NCBI GenBank assembly: GCA_933228675.1
Contig: OW121740.1
Span: 3,100,001-3,164,000 of the forward strand
DNA: 64,000 nucleotides
Origin: Stomorhina lunata
Taxonomy: Eukaryota > Arthropoda > Insecta > Diptera > Rhiniidae
Direction of reading: 5' to 3'
Shown: one piece after another, positions 13,082-26,043 of the stretch
Layout of the letters: each line of letters starts with the position of its first letter
Position numbering within the stretch: the first letter of the stretch is position 1
The notes under the pieces: model-generated
Seen by the model: the letters and a program-made list of their open reading frames with translations, nothing else
The model's database searches: none
What the model was told of the DNA's origin: nothing
Made by a program: the position numbers and the translations under genes

Positions 13082-14729
13082 TATCCCAAATCGTTTCATT
13101 TAACTTTATGATTTTTTACTCAGCTTAGTGACAGAATAATGGCGGCATGTATCCCGCAACATGTTGCTAAAAGCTAATTTGTGTTATATAGTTTTAAATA
13201 ATGAAGAAGTTATTAAAAAATGATTAAGCACTAAAACATTAGTTCCATTAATATTACAAAAATGTTGCTAGTATCTGCATAAATCAAAAACAACAATTTT
13301 GATGTTGTTGTTGTTTTCCACAAAAAGTTATTAATAAAACACTTATAATGAAACTTCTTTCATGATGAATGATTATTAAAATGTAAGAAACATGCTGCCA
13401 GCAAATTTACGATTAGTTATTTCTTTCTGAAATTTTCTAAACAAAATAGGAAATTTATGTATATAACCAAAGGAAAATGTCTCTTATATCAAATAAAACA
13501 AATACTTAATTAACCGTAAAATTATATTAAAAACATAAACGTTTTCTTTTTAAAAAAGACAACAAATATTGTTAAACAAAAACCATAAAACTAAATCATA
13601 TAACGACCACACAATATAATAAATCAACTCAGAAACATACTCCAACAATTACAACAATTTTTTTTTTTTCAAACTTATATAAATAAAAAATTCATTCAAA
13701 CCTAAAACTATTGGGTATCTGGTGTCAGTTTTAATTTTTCTAAATAAACAAAAACTTTAAAAGAAAAAAAAAACCGTGGGAGTTTAATGTTTAAAAATAC
13801 AATATTCAAAAAAAATGTAAACAAAAAAGTAAGTAAAATAAAGTTTGGTAAAATGTTTATAGCCACCCAAGAGACTTAAGTGACAGTTCTGTTAACAGCC
13901 ACATCAACATTTCCAATGTTTATAGCAACACCAGCAACATTAAGTGTAAGAAAATGTAAACTTATACCAGCATTTAAATGTTTCACACGCTTCAAACTAG
14001 ATCATTTAGGAGCTTAGGCGAGATATAAATTGACTTTTATACAAACAAAAAAAAATTATGTCAATTTCTTTTGCAAAAAAGAAAAAATATGAGAAATGTT
14101 AAATATTGTAGAATAAATAAAAAAATCTTTGTTATGACAAATTACATTTTTAACTAAAGGGCTTATTTTCTCTATCTCCTACATTATTGAATGGTCGTTC
14201 ATAAATTTCTAATACTTTCTCTTCATCTTTTGTCTTTGAAGAATAAGAAAAAAAACTGATTTATGTTAAATATTTTTGTTAATTAAAGAAACAAAAGAAA
14301 TTTTATTTTTTAAGTGAGTTTTTTTTTAAATGACAAGTACTTGGGTGATTTGTCAACATTCAACAACAACTTTTAGGTTTTCCAGCTTACCTTATAATAA
14401 AAAAAACAAAGGTCAAATGTTGCTGATATTTTAAGAAATGTGTATGCTTTTGTTTAAATGTAATGATGATATTAAGTATTAATGTTGCTAGCAACATTTA
14501 TAAATGTCATGCTTTAAAATATTTACAACAAAATATTAAAAGCTGACAAAAATGTATACCCCCTTATTCATAAACAAACAATTAAGTTATGAGAAGCTTA
14601 TAAATCAAATTTTCCATACAAAATTCCTACGTAAGCCTTCGCCAATTTTATAATTCGTTTGTTAACAAACACCATCCCCTAGTATTTAATATTAGTTATT
14701 TTACTTTATGGTAAAATTAAAAAATTAAC

Positions 14730-15790
14730 TTCGTATTTGAAATAAATAAAATTGTTAGCAACATGTTGCTAAGTAACAAAATGAGTTTTCTATACATTTT
14801 TAATATTTAAAACCGTTTATTAGGCTTTTTTTTAGTAGCTAAAGAATTTAATTAAAATTTTACCAGCAAGTATTTCAAATAAACATTGTTAGCAACATGT
14901 TGCTAAGTAATAGAATGCGTTTTTTAGATATTTTTAATATTTAAAGCCGTTTATTAAGCTTGTGGCTAAAGAATTTAATTAAAATTTTACCAGCAAGTAT
15001 TTCAAATAAATATCATTGTTGGCAACATGTTGCTAAGTAATAGAATGAGCTTTTTAAACATTTTTAATAATTAAAACCATTTTTTAGGCTTCTTTTTGTG
15101 GATAAAAAATTTAATTAAAATTTTACCTGAAAGTATTTAAAAAAAATAACATTGTTAGCAACATGTTGCTAAGTAATAGAATGAGTTTTTTACACATTTT
15201 TAATATATAAAACCCTTTATTAAGCTTCTTTTTGTGGCTTAAGAAATTAATTAAAATTTTACCATAAAGTATTTCAAATAAATAACATTGTTAGCAACAT
15301 GTTGCTAAGTAATAGAATGATTTTTTTAAACGATTTTAATAATTAAAACCTTTTGTTAGGCTTCTTTTTGTGGCTAAAGAATTTAATTATAATTTTACCA
15401 TAAAGTATTTCAAATAAATAACATTATTAGCAACATGTTGCTAAGTAATATAATGTGTTTTACACACATTTTTATTAATATTTAAAAATAATTATTAGTC
15501 TCCTTCTTGTGGCTAAAGAATTTAATTAAAATTTTGCGAGAAAGTATTTGAAACATATGACATTGTTAAGTATTTGAAATAAATTATATTGTTAGCAACA
15601 TGTTGTCAAGTAACAGAATGAGTTTTATAGACATTTTTAATATTTAAAAACGTTTAAGTAAAATTTTGCGAGAAAGTATTTCATATAAATAACAATGTTA
15701 GCAACATGTTGCTAAATAATGAAATGAGTTTTATATACGTTTTTAATACTTATTTTATTAAGCATTATTTTATAGCTTAAGAATTTAACT
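14730..15790 (+). repeat. ~135-bp minisatellite centred on TTAGCAACATGTTGCTAA
   Basis: Eight units. Spacing between palindrome centres is 134, 130, 136, 136, 136, 165 and 106 bp; the last two sum to two normal units because about 30 bp was gained in one and lost in the next. Shared motifs per unit are the palindrome, TTTTTAATATTTAAAACC, GGCTAAAGAATTTAATTA and AAGTATTTCAAATAAA. Confidence 0.85.
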
Positions 15791-16409
15791 GAAATCTTTA
15801 TAGAAAATATTTTCTTAGAAACATGTTGCCTGGAAAAATTGTTGGCTTTCAAATCTACAACCTGTAACTAAAGTATTTACTGTAATTAATTTCGCAATTA
15901 AAAGTTTAATAATTTTTCAATTTCAATTAGACAACAAAAAAAAACACATGATTCATTATTTAGAAATCCTAATTAAAAAATCTAGACACATCAAAATTTC
16001 TGGCCATAAAAATTTTAACACAAATAAAAATATTAAAATAAAACTTTTGCTTTTTTCGTAAAATATTTTCGCAATAATCTTAATAAGGCAGACTGATGAC
16101 ATTAAGGTAAAGACCATAGACTTACCAAAAATACAAATTAAATGTTTGAAGACAATTTAAAAATATTAATTAATAAAACATCTACACAAAATATTATTAT
16201 TGATATGTTAACACTCGCATTTATTGTATGCGATTGGTTGAACTTCAAACATTGTTTTTTTCGTTTTTTTTTTAATCATAAATAAATATTTCCGTTTCAC
16301 TTTTCCCATCATTATTAAATAAGTATTACTCAAATATTCAACTCAAATCAAATCAAATTAACAACAAATTCTCTTTTACAACTTAGCAACCTGGCATGTT
16401 TTGTTGTTG

Positions 16410-16700
16410 CTGCTGTTTTGGCCCGTCCAGTTTTTGTTGCTTTGTAACAAATCAATTCAACAGAGGGACGGACGGACGTGCAGACAGACAGACAACAACA
16501 AATTCGTTAACAATAATTCATCAATGAATTTTTTGTTGAAATAGAGAAAGACTATAAAACAACAACAACAACAAATAATATTTATTGTATAGTCGAATGT
16601 CTTGCATCATTGTTTTTGTTATAAAAGCAGCAACAATAGTTGTTGTTGTTGCTGTTAGAAAACAATAACAACAACAACAACAGCAATAAAACATCATAAC
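16410..16700. repeat. CAA/TTG trinucleotide-rich stretch with inverted runs
   Basis: Runs of TTGTTGTTG and CAACAACAA face each other (16558-16575, 16632-16650, 16667-16685), with GACGGACGGACG and CAGACAGACAGA nearby. The frames that read poly-Cys or poly-Leu here are repeat artefacts. It could be a regulatory or 5' leader-like segment, but no gene is seen. Confidence 0.5.
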
Positions 16701-19700
16701 ATTCAACAATTGTAATTAAATGAAAGCGAATGTTGTCCATTCGCTACAACAGTTCAATAGTTTCTTGTTCGATGCCTCAATGTTTCGGGATTTTGTTGCT
16801 GTGTAATTTTTTGTCTGTTGACATGTAACAGCAACAATGATGCATCGTTTTTAATTTTCTTTCTTTTATGTATGAATACATTTTTTTTAATTTTCAATTA
16901 TGTTTGTTGTTATTAATTGTATATATTTTGTTGATTTTTTGTTTTTCTTGTTAATGTTTTTTTTTTTATTGTTTAGATTCATTTCCAGCCATTATCAACG
17001 CATTATCTCCGATTGCGTTTGTTTTTTGTATTAAAAAGTGCGTGTTAATATTTTACATTTTTTCTTTCTTTTTTTTCTATTTGTTTTACTTTTATTTTTT
17101 AAATATAGTTTTTTTCGCTTTTGTCGGTTTTTAGTTTTGTTTGATTAAAATGGATGTATTATCGTTTTGATAAATTGTTGCATTATAACATTTTCTTTAT
17201 TTCGATTTTTCGGTTTTCGGTTGGGAAAACTAAATTATAGGTTTTTTTTATTTGCTTAAAGATGATAAAGTATTTTATAAACGCATTTGTTTTTTTTTTA
17301 CATTTTCATAATAAATTCGAAATTAATTGCTATTTGTTTTACAAATGAAGTTTTTTAAATATTGAGTTTTGAAATTGAAAGTATTTTTCTGTAACTTTTA
17401 ATTCAATTAAACATAAAAATTTTAAAAATTTGTAAATGAAAGTTTATATCTCTTATTAAGAAAATGTCATTTCAAAAAATTTGAATAGATATAAAAAAAT
17501 TTTATTAGATTTTTAATTCATAAAAAAAATTCTTGGAAACATTTTGTAAGCCTTTGAAAATACATATCGCACTTGTTCAACAAGAGGGTATTAACTCAAA
17601 ATTTTTAAATTTTCACTTTTTAGAAGAAATTGATGTGTAGTGGCCTTATCTACCCATTGTAAAAATCTGACATCATTTTCACTATAATTTCGCCAAAAAC
17701 TACAGTTAAACCAAATCCGCTAATATGACGCTTAGCAACATGTTGCTAAGAATTGTTTATATTCCACTACTAATAATACGACATAATTTGTTAACTGAAA
17801 ACACTAATTGTTTGTGGGACATTATATTGAATATTTAAACATATTTTTAAACAAAATCCCACAATATGTCTAACCAACTTAGATGCATGTTGCTAAGAGT
17901 TCTACCTATTCCTTTAACAATAATATGACATAATTTGTTAATTTAAAACACTTAACCCTAAATCATAAACGTATTAAAAAAATATTCAAAGTAAAGTATA
18001 AATTTTGTACGGAAAATTTGAATTGTAAGCTTGTCATAGTTATATTTTTCTTTTATGAATTAGGCCGTTATTATTCAATTATTAAAAGCATTTGAACATT
18101 TTGTTCTTAAAACAAAAAAAGCTTTTTGTACATGTTGATGGAAACATCAAAAGTTGCAAACTTTATGACAAATTAATTATTATACCAAAATGTTGCTAGC
18201 ATTCAATACTGATTATTATTTAACAAATTCTTGCAAATATATAAATTTAGAAACATTTTGAAAAGCCCCAAATGGCAGCCAATATGTTAATTACTAGCAA
18301 CATCTAAATGTTTAATAAGCAACATGTTGCGGACATGTTTAGCTACATATTAAAGATAATAGATATTAAAAATTTTTCAAAATTTTTGTGCAACAGAATA
18401 TAAATAAAAAAAATAATACATTTTAAAACGCTAAATAAAAATGTTGCTAAAAATACTATACATATGTTGTGGAATAAAATACGCCATACAAAGGGTAGTG
18501 TTATTAAAAAGCAAGAAAAGGTTTTTTTAAAGAATTATGTTGCCTATATTTTTCACAACATGTTGCAAAACAAAATTTTTTGTATAAAAGTAAAATGTTG
18601 ATAATTTGTTCATGTTGCTATCAATAATATGTATATGCTGTGGAATGCAGTTAGAAATATTTTAAATAAAAATAAAAGCCAATGTTATAAAATAGCGAGC
18701 ACGCATACTTTTTTTGCAACATGTTGCAAATCACAATTTTGATATGTTTTGTATAGAAGGTCAAATGTTAACTTAAACAATATTTTACATAAACTTTAAA
18801 ATATCATCAGCAACATTCTAAAAATTGTCGGCTATAAATTATAACCAAAGAAAACACATGTTGCTAGGTAATCAAAATATTTAAATTGTCAGCAACATGT
18901 TTCATGTTTAACGATTTGTTTAATAAAGCAGTAAAAAATTCTCAACAAAAGTTAATTTATTTTAATCTAAGTGTACCAACATTTTTGAATTGAACTCGTT
19001 TTTAGAAAACACCTTTCAATAGGAATATTTAATTATTTATAAAAAAAATTCAAAGAATTAATTAAAATTATTTTAAAATTTCAGTATAATTTAAAACTAG
19101 TACTAGAACTACTAAAAAGTACTAAGCGTGAAGTTTAACCTTTATTTTTTCTATTTTATAAAAACAAAAATTATTCAATATTTTTATAAACAACTTTATA
19201 ATTTTTGAAGAACTTGAAATTTAACGGTGTTTAAGATTTCTTTAGATCTTTTAACGGTTATAAAATTAATATAAAAATTTCTTTATTATTTATGATATTA
19301 TAGTAAAATATCGGTAAATATTTAAGAGGTTATTCATTCCCAACATATATTTAATCACATGTTGCTAAAAGAAATTTCTTGATTTTCTAATTTGAATATT
19401 TTAGACAAATAAATAAAATCATTGTTTAGACTTTCTTTTATGTTTTAAGATAATTTAATAAATTATGTTTTTGTTTTATAATTTCATCTTTCTTTTCTTG
19501 TTAATATTTTTTTTTTAATAAACATTTATCATATTTCATATAACAATTTTTTGTTAGATAATTTTTTTTTCTTTTATTAGATTTAAACTAGACATTGTCT
19601 GTATTTTGTTACTTCGAATGTCCCCTCATAAATTTGAAAAAAATACAAAACTTTTATTAGCAAAAAAAGTCGTGCGAAAGTTTAAATGATTTTAACTTTT

Positions 19701-20254
19701 GTGTTTTTTTTTTTCTATACATATCTACGAAGACAATGACTTGTAACTTATACTTGTATTATGAAAAATAATCAAAATAATAATAGAAATAAATTTGTTT
19801 GAATTATTTCAAGTACACCCACATGCGATTTTTAATTTTTTGTTTGAAAACTTAAATGTAAACAAAAACGAAACACAAAAACACAGAAATCTACTACAAA
19901 TACCGTAAATTATTTATAAATATAATATAAATTGAAGACTAAAATTTTATAATAAATAAAATATTCACACTTGTTTGATTTTTTTAATCAAATGAAACAT
20001 AAAGTCTGAATTTTTTATTAAATGCACTCAAAAATTAACATTATAAAATAAAAATTGAAATGTTGCTAAGAAATATTTCTCAACATGTTGCTAAGAAATG
20101 TTTCTCAACATGTTGCAAACTCAAAAGCTATGGAATATGTTATGCAACATTTTTCAAACATCTTAAGATATCGATCGATATAAATATATCAAACGCAACA
20201 TGTTGCTGGAAAAAATATAGAGAAAGACATTTTGGAATCTTTGGAAACATTTTT

Positions 20255-21010
20255 TATACCCTTCACCACCATTGGTGGAAAGGGTATTATAAGTTTGTGC
20301 TGATGTATGTAACGCATAGAAATATTTGTCTTAGACCCACCTTTTAGTATACCAATAGTTTTAGAATCACTTTCTGAGTCGATTTAGCGAAGTCCGTCCG
20401 TCCGTCCGTCTGGCTGGCTGAACCCCCATATAAACCTTGTAATCAAACTACAGGTCGCAATTCTAAATATAATTTGATGAAATTTGGCACAGTAATTTTC
20501 TTGATAATGGGACCATGGCTATTGAAATTGGTCGAAATCGGTCTATTATTTATGGGACCTCCCATAGGACCCACTTCCCGGAATTGATATATTGGCCACA
20601 AATATAAATATTTTTTCATGAAATTTAAAACAAATACTGCTTATGTAAACTTAAACCACTGTACCGAATTTCGTTGAAATCGGTCCACATTTGACCATAG
20701 CTCCCATAGCTCTTCTTTAAAAACTCACTAAATGAGACAAAAATCTTTAAAACGCTAGTAAATCTAAAGATAATGAGAATTTTGAGTTTATTTTTTGCAT
20801 ACATAAGTTTTGTAACAACTGTAATCAATTTGCCAAATAATCGAGATAATCGGTCCACATTTGACCCTAGCTCTCATATAAGTCCAAATGACGGAAATAG
20901 CTTAAATATATAAGTTTTGAGAAAATGTTTGTATGATGGCAAAATTTAGCTAATATTTGTCTTTATACAGGAAAGGCTTGACCGACTATAGCACTTTCTT
21001 AACTGTTTTC
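20255..21010 (+). mobile_element. INE (Helentron-associated, DINE-1-like) element
   Basis: Begins TATACCCTTCACCACC, a terminal hairpin with GGTGGAAAGGGTAT. It contains the hallmark GAGTCGATTTAG followed by GTCCGTCCGTCCGTC and ends near GGCTTGACCGACTATAG. This layout matches the abundant Drosophila INE-1/Helentron non-autonomous family by established pattern; no search was done. Confidence 0.6.
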
Positions 21011-21560
21011 ATAAATTTTTAGACAAAACCGGTTCGTAAAATGCTAAGCAACATCTAAGCAAATTGCCAGCAACATATTTAACGCAACTCTTAATACAAA
21101 TTTTTTCGCATATCAAACATTATAACAGTCCTTGAACTGTTCTTTATTTTGATAAATGATAAATAACATTATTATAATATTTTTAATAATGTTGCAGAAA
21201 CAATGTTGCAGAGATCACTAATGTTTATGAATCTAACCAAGATTTGGTTTATCTCTAAGCTCTTAAAATTTTATTTAATTTTTTTAAAAATAAGTGTGAT
21301 AATTATACTATTTTCATATTAACATGTTGCTGTTTGTTGCGGCAACATGTTGCTGAAAAGGCAACAATTTAGTTTGAGCAATTATTATAATATTTTCAAA
21401 AAATTTTGCAGGAAAATTTGTGTGCCTCAGAAAATATTTAGTTTTACAGCTAAGTAATTAAGTCTAGGATTAATTTGAAGCTCTTAAAATTTTTGTTGTC
21501 CAAAAAATCAATCACACTGTTTTCTTATCAACATGTTGCTGCTTCACCTTGTTTTAAGAT

Positions 21561-22484
21561 TTCTCCTAATATGAATTTCTGCAAAACCTTGCATTTTTTC
21601 ATACAATCAAAATTAAAATTTATTCCATTTCCCTTGTTTTGCCAACCTATAACTCAAAATTCAACCTTCTGGCTATCAATTATTTCTTTTAATTTGACAA
21701 ATTGTTTATCAAATTTTTTAGATTTCTCGCAAAAAATTTTAGGACTAGCATTTTTAAAATTCATTAACAAAACTCGGAATTATTTAAAAATCATTAGCAT
21801 TTTTAAATAATTTAAAATTATTTTAGATTTTTATCTTATGTATTTTTACAGTTATTTAATTTATGTTAATCAAATCCGTTAAAAAAAATCAAATAACTCA
21901 ATTTTATATGAATGATTGATTTTTAAATTAAATTATTTTGAAATCTCTGTAAGATTTTTTTATGATGATGCTGAGTACGTGTTTTGACTAAATCTTGAGA
22001 TTTTAAACAAAAAAAAATCTCAAATAAAAGTGAAAGTTTGAAGTTTGTTAGAAAATTTTTAAGTACATACTTTTAATTATTTCAAAACCAAATTAAACCT
22101 AAACCTAAAGGCATAAATTTAAGTGATAATCAAGATTTGCTAGACAAAAAATTTTAGTTTTCACACAGATTTTGCTTAATTTGAAAAAATTGTTAGACAA
22201 AAACTGAACTCAAATATTTGAATTTTAAAATTTAATTGCCCTCATAAAACTTTCGTCTTATCTTAATTAGTGACAAGAAACTTTAAGATTTATTGATCTA
22301 CTTTTGCTTAGAAAAACCCCAAGTGCCAATTTCTTTGAATATTTATTTCCCTTTTTACTGTCACAGAAATCTAGTTAAATTTTATTTAATGTTTCTTTAT
22401 TTTTTTCTCTCTATTGCGAAATTTTATTTTAATATTTTGTAACTTGAACTTGTTTGTTTTACATTTTAAGGTCATTTTTGTGTC
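21561..22484. other. AT-rich non-coding stretch
   Basis: The open frame at 21475-21810 is Phe/Leu/Lys/Ser-rich with no domain and begins inside the palindrome field. I treat it as chance. Nothing else seen up to the Harbinger element. Confidence 0.45.
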
Positions 22485-22789
22485 TAAAGCTTCGATTAGA
22501 CTATGCTAATATTTGTCCAAACACAACAAATAATGGTTTGGGCTAATAGTATGGTTTGTGACTAATGTTTGGGCATGCGTTTAGATTGCACTAATATTTG
22601 TTTAAATTTTATTTGCACAAATAACAGAAGATTTTGTGTCAGCCATGTTTGGTACAAATATTTGTATACCCCTTTACACTGCACTAATAATTTTATTTGT
22701 CCGGTATGTATGACAAACATCTGTCAAATAATGTTGTTGTTATATTTATGAAATTCATCTGCTAAATAGTATCAAATTGTGTTTGTGAA

Positions 22790-22970
22790 GCAACGTGAAA
22801 AATTATTAATAGCTGCTGGAGCAAAAAGAAAAAAAGAAGATCCAGAAGAATGTGGGTTCGAGCTTGGGTGCAGCGTCGTAAAATGGAAGGATGTTGCCAA
22901 AAACTTCTAAAGGAACTACGTTCTGAAGAACCTTCGCTGCATAAAAACTTCGTGCGCATGGGTTCAAATG
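22790..22970 (+). pseudogene. Harbinger transposase, N-terminal fragment
   Basis: Reads MWVRAWVQRRKMEGCCQKLL followed by a Leu/Glu-rich stretch ending FVRM. This is the conserved opening of PIF/Harbinger transposases, with the basic W-R motif and a terminal F-R-M. The frame breaks right after this at the deletion junction, and no DDE domain follows. A frameshift is visible near 22850-22910. It is a broken gene. Confidence 0.65.
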
Positions 22971-23290
22971 CCCCGGTACTGAATTCTCAAATTCAACCAT
23001 TTGGTGGAAACTTCCTCCGCTGTAACATTGAACATATTCCCAATTTCGGTCCATGCGCTATCCCGCATGGGTTTTTTGTAGTAGTCAGTACTTGATGCAT
23101 TCCAAATGCAAGGATGGCATTCCACTTCGCCGATCAATTCCTTTTTGTTTTTTTTTTTTTTTGGCAGATGGTGGCGATTCAATTGCTGCATTGATGTTTT
23201 CCGTTTTCTTTTAGAAAATATGTTTTGTATTAAAAAATTACAAAAAAGCGCTTTTTACTTACCAATCTGTCAAACGAATTCACCAGTATT
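22970..23290 (-). pseudogene. MADF (Myb/SANT-like) protein of the Harbinger element, truncated
   Basis: The minus-strand frame below 23191 encodes LIGEVECHPCIWNASSTDYY and then WTEIGNMFNVTAEEVSTKWL. These are the conserved tryptophans and helices of the DNA-binding MADF domain that partners PIF/Harbinger transposases. A possible first exon (ATG near 23298, MAILVNSFDRL, donor GTAAGT) joins in phase 0 to the exon after TGCAG. The C-terminal part is lost where the frame meets the transposase fragment. Confidence 0.6.
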
Positions 23291-24019
23291 GCCATTTCAA
23301 CTTATTTAATTTTTTATATGTTAAGCACTGTCAAAAATAACTGTTGGTAACCCACATTTCTACAATTATTTGTCGCTATTTGTTCCGTCAAAAATATTGT
23401 GAGAACAAACAAAATATCGAGCCAAATATTTGTTACGACCAGCTGACAAAGTGTTTACACTATGCAAAGTTTTATTCACAAACAAAGATTTTTTTATCCA
23501 ACAAACAGTCGAAAAATATTTGGTGGCTAACAAATTCGAGTGTTTACACTAGGACAAACAAAATTTTTATAGTTTTGCACAAATATTAGCACAGTCTAAA
23601 CGCAGCTTAAGCGGTACTACATCCGCAATTTACGAAAAATTACTTTGAGTACACGGGTATTATAGCTATAGCAATTTATTCCCACATGTGGTTTTTGTGG
23701 TTGAAGAATCTCATTCTGCCACATTTTTTAAATTTTCTTAAAATAAATTTAAACAAATATTTAGTTAATAAACAGTGAAGAAACAAATTTATAATGACAA
23801 AAGAATTTGTTAAAAAAAATATGACTAATCAATTTATTTTGAAGAATTTAGGAAAAATTAAGTGACGAATTTTATTTTATTGCTAAATTTGTCTTTATGA
23901 ATTTTTTTATTACAAAATTTGATCATAATTTGTTTTAGGCAACAATATTGTGGTAGATTAACAAACATATTAGGGTTCAGAAACTGGGCTAGTGGTAATG
24001 TAGTATAATTCTAACTTGT

Positions 24020-24245
24020 TTAATAGGACTGTATTCACACCAACACTAGAACAGTCATAAGTTTTTTAACACTACAATCTTCTCACACTAAATAGTTAAT
24101 ACTGGTATCATCGAACTTGAACAGAACAAATTTGTTGCTAATATTGTAGAATATGCTGAAGTCTGATCACACTTAAACAGACTGAAATCTGTTCAGAGTG
24201 GAAAAGTCCGAACACAAAGACTCAAGTCTGTGTAGACTAGATATC
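24020..24245. repeat. GTTCACAC repeat field, first block
   Basis: ATTCACACCAACACTAGAAC and GAAGTCTGATCACACTTAAA are diverged units of the same repeat. It abuts the foldback element. Confidence 0.5.
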
Positions 24246-24246
24246 A

Positions 24247-24824
24247 GAAAGTACGACAAAATTAAATTTTTTGAGTACACATGAGTCATGTTAACGGAAT
24301 ATGAAAATAGGCTTAAAATAAAGAAATACGTGTCTCGGCGTTTTGCTGTAGCACGTCAGCAAAACGGTCGAAGGACCGTAGAGGTTCACTTGTAACGTAA
24401 TACTATTATAAAAAGTTCTATAAAAATAGAATGGGTGAACCAATTTAAATGCTTGAACCAGTTTTGAAAAGGGAATTAAATTTGGATTTGTTATTATTAA
24501 AAACAATTTTGTTTCCGCTAGAGGACGCTTTAATTTTAAAAATATCCAAAAATGTACGAAATTCAATGTAATGTAAATGTAATGTAAAAATACAAAAATT
24601 AATATGATATCTTAACTATTATTTTGTGTTCTATTTTTATAGAACTTTTTATAATAGTATTACGTTACAAGTGAACCCCCACGGTCCTTCGAATGCTTAA
24701 AATCGATTTTCTTAAAATTCTGACGTGCTACAGCAAAACGCCGAGACACGTATTTCTTTATTTTAAGCCTATTTTCATATTCTGTTAACATGACTCATGT
24801 GTACCAACCACTGTCGTACTGTGT
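24247..24824 (+). mobile_element. Foldback element with ~180-bp inverted arms
   Basis: Left arm 24247-24430 and right arm 24629-24824 are near-perfect reverse complements, with shared GTACGACA, CACATGAGTCATGTTAAC and ACGTGTCTCGGCGTTTTGCT in order. A ~200-bp AT-rich loop lies between. No target duplication was identified, so the superfamily is unknown. Confidence 0.7.
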
Positions 24825-24897
24825 TACAGAAGCCTGTTCACATAAGACTCTGTTCTATTGTGAATAAACATCTAAGTTTGTTGGCACTAGATCAGAC

Positions 24898-25852
24898 CAG
24901 GGATGGAAATTATTTTCTTGATTTTGTACCAAATATTAAAACAAAATGTACTTTTTAGACCATAAAGGTACCATTTTTATGTATAATATACTACATATAA
25001 AGTAGAAGCAATTCGGCTAAAAAAATGCCTTCTTTCACATTCATCAAATCAAAACTATACCTACAATGGAACTTATTTCATCTCGATCTTACTTTTTTCC
25101 TTTGTAACTATCTAAGGAACTTAATAGCTAACATTTTAGGTTAATCATAACCTGCGCTAAAAATAAAATTTCAAACATTTGGTATAAAAATTTACTTCTT
25201 CAAAGTTTAAAATAAATTTCTTATGAAGAAATTCTTCTAGGGTATTTTTTTCACCAACTGAGATATAAAATGGTAAATTCTAATAAATAAAAATGGTTTT
25301 ATGCCTCTTTTTGTAAGACACAAATTGGACAGAAAGTACTATATTCGTGCTCGACCGATTCTGGTATACCTAAGCCACTAAGGTCTGAATTTAGAAGATT
25401 TTATAATGCTTAGAAAAACATCTGTATTCAATTTTGTTGACATGCAATAAAGATCGTCTAATATTATAGCTAGGGTCAAGTTAAGGCCTCTTTTCACGGG
25501 GTATCAATGTGATTTTTAAAAGAAGATCAAAGAAGTATGATCATACATGAACCAATTTCAACTAAACAGAGAGTGATGCTAAATCAATCGGAAAACTATA
25601 AGTTGGCCTTAGACCTATGTGTTGCAAACTTTAGCAAAATGGAAGCTAGATATGAAAATCCGTTTTTTGGTTATTGTTTCCAAAAGCTAAATAATACAAT
25701 AGAATAAAAACTTGAATTTCAAAGTTTACGTTTTCAATACAGTAACAACAAAGATTTTCAAATTGTACCAAGTTCAACGCGGTAGTATCACGGCATCAAT
25801 CGGGTTTAAAATGTATCAGAAATGTACAATTGTACCTTATTTGTCATCCCTG
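24898..25852 (+). mobile_element. hAT-like non-autonomous element
   Basis: A 955-bp element with ends CAGGGATGG...CATCCCTG. The flanks are GATCAGAC (24890-24897) and GATTAGAC (25853-25860), a 7-of-8 match for an 8-bp target duplication. Further inverted similarity includes TTGTACC-type motifs. No transposase frame is visible. Part of the interior (about 25480-25560) has a different composition and may itself be inserted. Confidence 0.65.
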
Positions 25853-26043
25853 GATTAGACTACAATTATTAATCTGGAAATCTGTCTTTTGAGCTTTCAC
25901 ACCGACACACTATGTATGAGCTAGATGCAACTATATTTGTCCCGCTCACACTTACGTAAAATTGGCTTTGCAAGGTCAGTGCTGCCAGATTATAATTTTT
26001 TGCTCGACTATATGAAGAACGCTCGAATTCATAAAAAATGTAA

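Larger units (their letters stand above)
11270..21560. repeat. Field of GCAACATGTTGC palindromes
   Basis: Perfect 12-bp palindromes were found at 11598, 13156, 14758, 14892, 15022, 15158, 15294, 15430, 15701, 17735, 18319, 18716, 20195 and 21342. At least fifteen near-perfect versions lie between them (for example near 11408, 15595, 17884, 18558, 20082, 20107, 21321 and 21532). Outside the tandem block they sit in otherwise unrelated AT-rich DNA. No gene was found in this field. Confidence 0.8.
22488..23607 (+). mobile_element. PIF/Harbinger-type DNA transposon, internally deleted
   Basis: A 1120-bp element flanked by TAA at 22485-22487 and at 23608-23610, the 3-bp duplication typical of the superfamily. 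The imperfect terminal inverted repeats share TTAGACTRTGCTAATATTTG. Inside are remnants of both expected genes in converging orientation: the transposase N-terminus on plus (22800-22964) and a MADF protein on minus (23290-22970). The catalytic DDE part of the transposase is missing, so it cannot be autonomous. Confidence 0.8.

Noticed and set aside
16521..16709. 62-codon minus-strand frame with poly-Cys and poly-Leu runs
   Set aside because: Trinucleotide-repeat artefact.
20060..20347. 95-codon plus-strand frame at 20.06 kb
   Set aside because: Runs from the GCAACATGTTGC field straight into the INE; no coding evidence.
11270..21560. p53-type half sites in GCAACATGTTGC
   Set aside because: The core CAACATGTTG breaks the RRRCWWGYYY rule at both outer positions; no basis to name the binding protein.
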